Below, piece by piece: positions 14,710 through 19,561 of a DNA stretch of 19,561 nt (position 1 is the stretch's first letter; every line of letters begins with the position of its first letter). The notes under the pieces are model-generated. The model did no database searches. It had not been told where the DNA came from and saw only the letters and a list, made by a program, of their open reading frames with translations. Origin of the DNA: Gammaproteobacteria bacterium (GTDB taxonomy: Bacteria; Pseudomonadota; Gammaproteobacteria; Xanthomonadales; Xanthomonadaceae); the NCBI GenBank assembly GCA_026398715.1, contig JAPLSI010000166.1, forward strand, positions 1-19,561, written 5' to 3'. Made by a program: the position numbers and the translations under genes.

Positions 14710-16458
14710 TCAGCCCAGGCGCGTCGCGATGCGGCGCTGCTCTTCCATCAGTCGCGAAGGCGTGCGATCGCCGTAGCCTTCCAGGTATTCACCCACTGCC
14801 GCCATCTCCTGGCGCCAGCCTTCCTGGTCCACGTGCAGCAACTGCCGCAAGGCGTCGGGCGCGATGTCCAGGCCGTCGGTATTCAAGTCCGACATTCGCG
14901 GCACGTTGCCGATCGGCGTCTCCAGGGCATCGGCGCTGCCCTCGACGCGCTTGAGCATCCATTCGATCACGCGCAGGTTGTCACCGAAGCCCGGCCACAT
15001 GAACTTGCCATCGGCGCCCTTGCGGAACCAGTTGACGTGGAAGATCTTCGGCAGCTTGTCGCCGTAATCGCCAAACGACAGCCAGTGGCTGAAGTAGTCG
15101 GCGAAGTTGTAGCCCGCGAAGGGCTTCATCGCCATCGGGTCGCGACGCACCACGCCCACGGCGCCGGTGGCCGCCGCCGTCGTTTCCGACGCCATGCTGG
15201 CGCCGACCAGCACGCCGTGCGCCCAGTCGCGCGCCTCGAACACCAGCGGCACGAGCGATTCGCGGCGACCGCCGAAGACAATCGCGGACAGCGGCACGCC
15301 CTGCGGATCCTCGGCGCGCTCCGTGTAGCTCGGGCAATGACGTGCCGACACGGTGAAGCGCGAATTGGGATGCGCCGCCGGGCCGTTGCCCTTGATGTAG
15401 TCGCGCCCCTGCCAATCCACGGCGGGGGCCCCGTCGGACATGCCTTCCCACCAGGGCTGGTTGTCGGCGGTGACGGCGACGTTGGTGAAGATGGCGTCCT
15501 TGTTGAGCATCGCCAGCGCATTGGGGTTGGTCTTGACGCTGGTGCCGGGCGCCACGCCGAAATAACCGGCTTCGGGATTGATCGCATACAGGCGACCGTC
15601 CGCGCCCGGGCGCATCCAGCAGATGTCGTCGCCCACCGTCCACACCTTCCAGCCGGCCTCGCGATAGGCCTGGGGCGGAATCAGCATGGCCAGGTTGGTC
15701 TTGCCGCAGGCGCTCGGGAACGCAGCGGCGATGTAATGCGTTTCGCCCTTGGGATTCTCGATGCCGACGATCAGCATGTGCTCGGCCAGCCAACCTTCGG
15801 TGCGCGCCTGCCAGGAAGCGATGCGCAGCGCGTGGCACTTCTTTCCAAGCAGGGCATTGCCGCCGTAACCGGAACCGTAGCTCTTGATGCTGAGCTCTTC
15901 GGGGAAATGCATGATGAAGCGACGGTCGGGGTCGAGTTCGCCTATGGAGTGCAGGCCCTTCACGAACGTGCCCTCGCGCTCGATGCGCTGCAGGGCCGCG
16001 GCACCCATGCGCGTCATGATGCGCATGTTGGCGACCACGTACGGGCTGTCGGTGATTTCCACGCCGCAGCGCGCCAGCGGCGAATCGATCGGGCCCATGC
16101 AATACGGCACGACGTACATCGTGCGACCGTGCATGCAGCCGTCATAAAGCGCATTCATGCGCGCATGGCCGTCTTCGGGCGACAACCAATGGTTGTTCGG
16201 GCCGGCGTCTTCGCGGTTGGGCGTGCAGACGAAGGTCAGGTGTTCGACGCGCGCGACATCGGATGGATGCGAGCGATGCAGGTAGCAATCGGGGTGCGTA
16301 CTGTCATTGAGGGCGACCAAGTCGCCGGTTTCCTGCATCAATTCGAGCAGTCGGGAATTCTCCGCGTCGGAACCGTCGCACCATTCGATGCGGCGCGGCT
16401 TGGTGAGCGAGGCGACGGAATCGACCCATCGGCTGAGTGCATCTAGATTGCTGGACAT
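14710..16458 (-). CDS. pckG: Phosphoenolpyruvate carboxykinase (GTP)
   Basis: This 582-residue enzyme is of the GTP-dependent PEPCK family, close to the usual length of about 600. It converts oxaloacetate and GTP to phosphoenolpyruvate, GDP and CO2, the entry step of gluconeogenesis, in the cytoplasm. The nucleotide P-loop with the family's reactive cysteine is AAFPSACGKTN (245-255, Cys251). The substrate-binding stretch is SYGSGYGGNALLGKKC (193-208). GRTMYVVPYCMGP (111-123) and FPEELSIKSYG are further GTP-PEPCK signatures; the ATP-dependent type lacks these. I chose the ATG at 16458 because AGGAG (16464-16468) is five bases upstream; an ATG seven codons earlier has no such site. TAGAAT at 16526-16531 could be its -10 box, without a good -35. 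It lies between tetR and the deacetylase gene. Confidence 0.96.
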   Translation of the reverse strand: MSSNLDALSRWVDSVASLTKPRRIEWCDGSDAENSRLLELMQETGDLVALNDSTHPDCYLHRSHPSDVARVEHLTFVCTPNREDAGPNNHWLSPEDGHARMNALYDGCMHGRTMYVVPYCMGPIDSPLARCGVEITDSPYVVANMRIMTRMGAAALQRIEREGTFVKGLHSIGELDPDRRFIMHFPEELSIKSYGSGYGGNALLGKKCHALRIASWQARTEGWLAEHMLIVGIENPKGETHYIAAAFPSACGKTNLAMLIPPQAYREAGWKVWTVGDDICWMRPGADGRLYAINPEAGYFGVAPGTSVKTNPNALAMLNKDAIFTNVAVTADNQPWWEGMSDGAPAVDWQGRDYIKGNGPAAHPNSRFTVSARHCPSYTERAEDPQGVPLSAIVFGGRRESLVPLVFEARDWAHGVLVGASMASETTAAATGAVGVVRRDPMAMKPFAGYNFADYFSHWLSFGDYGDKLPKIFHVNWFRKGADGKFMWPGFGDNLRVIEWMLKRVEGSADALETPIGNVPRMSDLNTDGLDIAPDALRQLLHVDQEGWRQEMAAVGEYLEGYGDRTPSRLMEEQRRIATRLG

Positions 16459-16536
16459 GCGGGCTCCTGGCGGGGCCAAAAAAGGAAATCGTGGGCGCGT
16501 CGCGCGGCGGCGCGCCGATGCGCTGATTCTAACCGC

Positions 16537-17118
16537 TCAGTCGGGAATCAAAGTCGAGGCGACGTGGCTTACGTAGGCTTCGAATTCGTCGTGGTGCAAT
16601 CGCGGCTGGCCAAGTTGCAGCGACAGCTGAAGGAATCCTACATACGCCGCGTAGGCGAGGCGCGCGCGGTTCTGCGCATCCTGCCGCGGCAGGCCCGCCT
16701 GGCGGAAACTCGCGGTGAGATATTCGAGGCGCCGCAGCGACACGCGACCGAGCACGGGCTTGACCACGGGGTGGTCGAGCGCCTTGAGCAATTCTGAATA
16801 GATGATGTGCGTCTTGGGTTCGTGCGCGACCAGTTGGAACAGCTCACGCAGGCGCACGCGCGGGTCGGAAACCGCTTCCATCTTGCCGAATACGGTTTCC
16901 TGTTCGGTTTTTTCCCAACGTTCCAGGGCGGCGACCAGCAGGGCCTCGCGCGACGGGAAATGCCAGTAGAAACTGCCCTTCGTGACCCCCAACCGGCGGG
17001 CGAGCGGTTCTACCGCGACGGCGGCGAGCCCTTGTTCGGCGATGACGTCCAAGGCGGCCATGGCCCAGTCTTCGGCGCTGAGTCGGGCTTTGTCGGATTT
17101 GGATTCGATGGCGACCAT
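16537..17118 (-). CDS. TetR-family transcriptional regulator, probable repressor of fatty-acid genes
   Basis: This 193-residue protein has the usual TetR length. The N-terminal helix-turn-helix is at residues about 11-58 (LSAEDWAMAALDVIAEQG, then VEPLARRLGVTKGSFYWHF), with recognition helix TKGSFYWHF. The C-terminal ligand and dimer domain is helical with no recognisable ligand signature. I chose the ATG at 17118 over an in-frame ATG at 17172. The longer form would add 18 residues before a complete TetR domain, and its start codon would sit inside the candidate -10 box. It is divergent from an alpha/beta hydrolase-fadE pair, with three palindromes in the gap, so it probably represses that pair and itself; an acyl-CoA or fatty-acid effector is likely by analogy with TetR-type FadR and PsrA. 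The stop codon is 78 bases before the pckG start. Confidence 0.88.
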   Translation of the reverse strand: MVAIESKSDKARLSAEDWAMAALDVIAEQGLAAVAVEPLARRLGVTKGSFYWHFPSREALLVAALERWEKTEQETVFGKMEAVSDPRVRLRELFQLVAHEPKTHIIYSELLKALDHPVVKPVLGRVSLRRLEYLTASFRQAGLPRQDAQNRARLAYAAYVGFLQLSLQLGQPRLHHDEFEAYVSHVASTLIPD

Positions 17119-17122
17119 ACGG

Positions 17123-17137
17123 TGAAGTTTAACTTCA
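17123..17137. promoter_or_regulatory. Palindrome TGAAGTT-T-AACTTCA before tetR, possible operator
   Basis: This is a perfect 7-bp inverted repeat with a one-base centre, four bases before the tetR start codon. It could be a regulator site or could base-pair in the tetR leader RNA and mask the start. It is AT-rich within GC-rich surroundings, which makes chance less likely. Confidence 0.45.
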
Positions 17138-17141
17138 TGGC

Positions 17142-17161
17142 TGAATGGCAGGGACCATTCA
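17142..17161. promoter_or_regulatory. Inverted repeat TGAATGG-N6-CCATTCA, candidate TetR operator
   Basis: Perfect 7-bp arms flank CAGGGA. The TGAATG...CATTCA arms resemble, as I recall it, the operator of the TetR-type FadR of Bacillus subtilis (TGAATGAMTANTCATTCA), although the centre here is two bases longer. It lies at the predicted transcription start of tetR, where a bound repressor would block it. Confidence 0.5.
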
Positions 17162-17167
17162 TCATGC

Positions 17168-17195
17168 ACCATACGTCGTAGTATTGACAGCTCAA
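17168..17195 (-). promoter_or_regulatory. Candidate promoter of tetR
   Basis: On the minus strand, TTGAGC (17195-17190) and TATGGT (17173-17168) are 16 bases apart, each with 4 of 6 consensus matches. Initiation would fall near 17161, the edge of the TGAATGG inverted repeat. The -35 box directly abuts that of the divergent hydrolase promoter. Confidence 0.4.
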
Positions 17196-17212
17196 AAAAG
17201 CCTTACCATACT
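17184..17212 (+). promoter_or_regulatory. Candidate sigma-70 promoter of the hydrolase-fadE operon
   Basis: A perfect -35 TTGACA (17184-17189) is followed after exactly 17 bases by CATACT (17207-17212, 4 of 6 matches). The predicted start near 17219 is one base before the hydrolase ATG, which implies a leaderless message. No ribosome binding site precedes that ATG, in agreement. Confidence 0.6.
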
Positions 17213-17223
17213 TGTCCGTATGG
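17206..17223. promoter_or_regulatory. Inverted repeat CCATAC-N6-GTATGG over the hydrolase promoter and start codon
   Basis: Perfect 6-bp arms flank TTGTCC. The left arm covers the -10 hexamer and the right arm covers the predicted start site and ATG, an ideal place for a repressor. The half-site CCATAC also occurs at 17115-17120 (over the tetR start codon) and 17169-17174 (over the tetR -10), so both divergent promoters carry it. Confidence 0.5.
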
Positions 17224-18146
17224 AAATTCTGGCAAAAGTGCGCAAAACCGACCTGCCCGAACCCGTCGAATTCGCGTCGGCGGACGGCCTGCGCCTGTCG
17301 GGGTCGCGGCTTTGGTTGCCGGGGCCGCAGGTCCTGCTGGCGCACGGTTTCGGCCAGACCCGTCACAGTTGGGCCGGCACGCAGGCGCGGCTGGGCGGCG
17401 CCGGATTCGGCAGCCTGGCCTGGGACATGCGCGGGCACGGAGAGTCCGGGTCCAACCCGGCGGGACACTCTTATAGTGTGTCCGACTTCATCGGCGACCA
17501 CCTCGCCGCAGCGCGCCAGCTCATAGGCACAGGTGCTGGGATCGACGCGTCACCGCTCCCCCTGCCGATACTCGTCGGCGCCTCAATGGGCGGCCTGACC
17601 GGCTTGCTGGCGCAGGCCTCGCACCGCCCCTTCAGCGCCTTGGTGCTGGTGGACGTGACGCCCCGCTGGGAAGCGGCCGGCGTGCAGCGTATCCAGGACT
17701 TCATGACCGCGCACCCGGACGGCTTCGAGTCCTACGACCACGCGGCCCGCGTCATCCACGACTACCTGCCGCATCGCCGCGCACGCAAATCCGACGCGCA
17801 ACTGGCCAAGCTGCTGCGCACCGATCACCGGCAGCGCCTGCGTTGGCACTGGGACCCGCGCCTGCTGTCGGAGTTCATGGCCAACAGCCAGCACCTGCAG
17901 GACACCATCGCCGAGGAAGCACGCAAGCTGGACGTGCCGGTGCTGCTGATCAGCGGCGGCCGAAGCGACCTGGTGTCGGACGACACGGTCGCGCATTTCC
18001 TCGAGCGTGTTCCCCACGCCACCCACGTTTGCTTGCCCGAGGCCACGCACATGGTGGCCGGCGACGACAACGACGCCTTTACTGACGCCGTGCTCGTATT
18101 TTTGCGCGCACACTTTGAACGCCCTGCCCCTGGAGTTTCCCGATGA
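17220..18146 (+). CDS. Alpha/beta-fold hydrolase
   Basis: This 308-residue hydrolase has the complete catalytic set: an oxyanion-hole segment [13 protein letters not shown] (39-51), the nucleophile elbow VGASMGG (Ser122), the acid in [11 protein letters not shown] (Asp250) and the histidine in [10 protein letters not shown] (His277). A helical cap lies between about 150 and 220. It probably hydrolyses an ester or thioester, and the partnership with FadE suggests an acyl substrate, but specificity cannot be read from sequence. I chose the ATG at 17220: an in-frame ATG at 17145 would place the promoter inside the gene and adds a non-family extension. There is no ribosome binding site; the message seems leaderless. 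The TGA overlaps the fadE ATG as ATGA, indicating translational coupling. The divergent TetR gene probably controls it. Confidence 0.9.
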   Translation: MEILAKVRKTDLPEPVEFASADGLRLSGSRLWLPGPQVLLAHGFGQTRHSWAGTQARLGGAGFGSLAWDMRGHGESGSNPAGHSYSVSDFIGDHLAAARQLIGTGAGIDASPLPLPILVGASMGGLTGLLAQASHRPFSALVLVDVTPRWEAAGVQRIQDFMTAHPDGFESYDHAARVIHDYLPHRRARKSDAQLAKLLRTDHRQRLRWHWDPRLLSEFMANSQHLQDTIAEEARKLDVPVLLISGGRSDLVSDDTVAHFLERVPHATHVCLPEATHMVAGDDNDAFTDAVLVFLRAHFERPAPGVSR

Positions 18147-19561
18147 GCATCCTGTTGCCGTTCCTTGCCTTGCTGCTGGTGGGTGGCATCGCGGCCTACC
18201 ACCGGTTTTCGCTGGCAGTCTTTACCGCGCTCGCCGCGAGCGTCCTGGTGGCCCTGGCCCTGGCCGGAAGCCACCCGACCGCCACCCTCGTCGCCGGCAT
18301 CGTGCTCGCACTGGCGACGCTGCCGATCCTGGTCACGCCGTTCCGCCAGCGCTTCGTCACCGCGCCGCTGCTGTCGTTCTACAGCAAGATCCTGCCGCCG
18401 CTTTCCGAAACCGAAAAAGTGGCGCTGGAAGCCGGCACGGTCGGCTTCGAAGGCGAACTGTTCTCCGGTCGCCCACGCTGGGACATGCTGTTGTCGCAGC
18501 CGCGCCCGCAGCTGACCGCGGAAGAACAGGCCTTCATCGACGGACCGGTGGAAGAGGTCTGTCGCATGACCAACGACTGGGAAACCACGCACGTGCGCGC
18601 CGACCTGGCGCCCGAGATCTGGGACTTCCTCAAGAAGCACAAGTTCTTCGGCATGATCATCGGCAAGGAATACGGCGGCCTGGGTTTTTCCGCCTTCGCC
18701 CATTCGCGCGTGATCATGAAGCTGGCTTCCGTGTCGGCGACGCTAAGCTCCACCGTCGGCGTGCCCAATTCGCTCGGGCCGGGTGAACTGCTCGCCCATT
18801 ACGGCACCGAAGAACAAAAGAACCATTACCTGCCGCGCCTCGCCGATGGCCGCGAGATTCCCTGCTTCGGCCTGACCGGCCCGACCGCCGGCTCCGATGC
18901 AACCTCCATCCCCGACCATGGCATCGTTTGCGAGGGCGACTGGAACGGCGCGCGCGTGGTTGGCGTGCGCATGAATTTTGAAAAGCGCTATATCACCCTG
19001 GCGCCGGTCGCGACGATCATCGGCATCGCCTTCCGCCTGTACGACCCGGACGGCCTGCTTGGCGACAACAAGGACCGTGGCATCACCCTGGCCCTGGTTC
19101 CGCGCAATACCGCCGGCATGGACATCGGCCGTCGCCATTTCCCGCTCAACTGCGTGTTCCAGAACGGGCCCATCTACGGCAAGGATGTCTTCATCCCGCT
19201 GTCGCAGCTGATCGGCGGCGAAGACTACGTCGGCCACGGCTGGCGCATGCTGGTCGAGTGCCTGTCCATCGGCCGGTCCATCACCCTGCCCTCCACGTCC
19301 AGCGGCGCGTCCAAGCTCGCCGCGGTGGTTACCGGTGCGTACGCGCGCATCCGCAAGCAGTTCGGCCTGTCCATCGGCCGCTTCGAAGGCGTGGAAGAAG
19401 CCCTGGCGCGCATCGCCGGCAACACCTATGCAATGACCGCGCTGTCGCAGGCGACTGCGGCCGCCGTCGACCGCGGAGAGAAGCCGGCGGTGCCGTCGGC
19501 GATCGCGAAGTACCACTGCACCGAGATGGCCCGCGAAGTCGCGAAGGACACGATGGACATC
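18143..19561 (+). CDS. fadE: Membrane-associated acyl-CoA dehydrogenase FadE, partial (3' end outside window)
   Basis: The first 473 codons are present; E. coli FadE has about 814, so roughly the C-terminal two-fifths is missing. The enzyme introduces the trans-2 double bond in acyl-CoA, the first step of beta-oxidation, using FAD. Two to three hydrophobic segments at residues about 3-18, 24-41 and 47-63 anchor it to the inner membrane, a feature of FadE absent from soluble acyl-CoA dehydrogenases. The dehydrogenase body then follows: [16 protein letters not shown] (168-183), [20 protein letters not shown] (212-231) and the flavin/substrate segment [15 protein letters not shown] (241-255). 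GGAG about ten bases before the ATG is a fair ribosome binding site. It overlaps the alpha/beta hydrolase gene by four bases and shares its promoter and probable TetR control. Confidence 0.93.
   Translation, partial: MSILLPFLALLLVGGIAAYHRFSLAVFTALAASVLVALALAGSHPTATLVAGIVLALATLPILVTPFRQRFVTAPLLSFYSKILPPLSETEKVALEAGTVGFEGELFSGRPRWDMLLSQPRPQLTAEEQAFIDGPVEEVCRMTNDWETTHVRADLAPEIWDFLKKHKFFGMIIGKEYGGLGFSAFAHSRVIMKLASVSATLSSTVGVPNSLGPGELLAHYGTEEQKNHYLPRLADGREIPCFGLTGPTAGSDATSIPDHGIVCEGDWNGARVVGVRMNFEKRYITLAPVATIIGIAFRLYDPDGLLGDNKDRGITLALVPRNTAGMDIGRRHFPLNCVFQNGPIYGKDVFIPLSQLIGGEDYVGHGWRMLVECLSIGRSITLPSTSSGASKLAAVVTGAYARIRKQFGLSIGRFEGVEEALARIAGNTYAMTALSQATAAAVDRGEKPAVPSAIAKYHCTEMAREVAKDTMDI

Noticed and set aside
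14833..16446. 537-codon plus-strand open frame antisense to pckG
   Set aside because: The minus strand has unambiguous GTP-PEPCK motifs throughout; the antisense translation is His/Arg/Val-rich and featureless.
16478..16516. GGCGCG...CGCGCC stem followed by T6 after tetR as a terminator
   Set aside because: The stem is six pairs with an eleven-base loop, and the T-run starts about ten bases after the stem, too far for a standard intrinsic terminator. It might still be a structured pckG leader.

Overview
The window is GC-rich, densely packed DNA from a proteobacterium, most likely a gammaproteobacterium of the Xanthomonadales (Lysobacteraceae or Rhodanobacteraceae type). This rests on an Oar-like TonB-dependent receptor with an N-terminal carboxypeptidase-regulatory-like domain, tandem TPR-sulfotransferase paralogues, GTP-dependent PEP carboxykinase and a membrane-anchored FadE acyl-CoA dehydrogenase. 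The taxon is inferred from gene content only. I see no mobile element, tRNA, rRNA, CRISPR array or sign of recent transfer.

Left part (1-3597): on the minus strand, a soluble lytic murein transglycosylase overlaps by ATGA with an NDUFA9-like NAD(P)-binding protein that runs off the left edge. A TauE/SafE-family permease diverges on the plus strand.

Middle (3660-13777): three paralogous proteins, each a TPR domain fused to a sulfotransferase that resembles tyrosylprotein sulfotransferases, are dispersed around an ECF sigma factor / anti-sigma / DUF4097 unit. One lies on the plus strand after the permease. The other two form an ATGA-overlapping pair on the minus strand, directly downstream of a 1032-residue TonB-dependent receptor. 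A strong UUCG-loop terminator separates the receptor from the pair. The receptor carries a canonical EF-hand-type calcium loop inside its barrel. The gene set suggests sulfation of a protein or peptide associated with the envelope, but no substrate can be identified here.

Right part (13778-19561): minus-strand tetR, pckG (gluconeogenic PEP carboxykinase) and a histone-deacetylase-family amidohydrolase. Divergent from tetR is a plus-strand pair, an alpha/beta hydrolase overlapping by ATGA with fadE, which runs off the right edge. The 101-base tetR/hydrolase gap holds two divergent promoter candidates with adjacent -35 boxes and three inverted repeats. One repeat resembles known fatty-acid TetR operators. 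This fits a fatty-acid-responsive switch coupling beta-oxidation (FadE) with gluconeogenesis (PckG).
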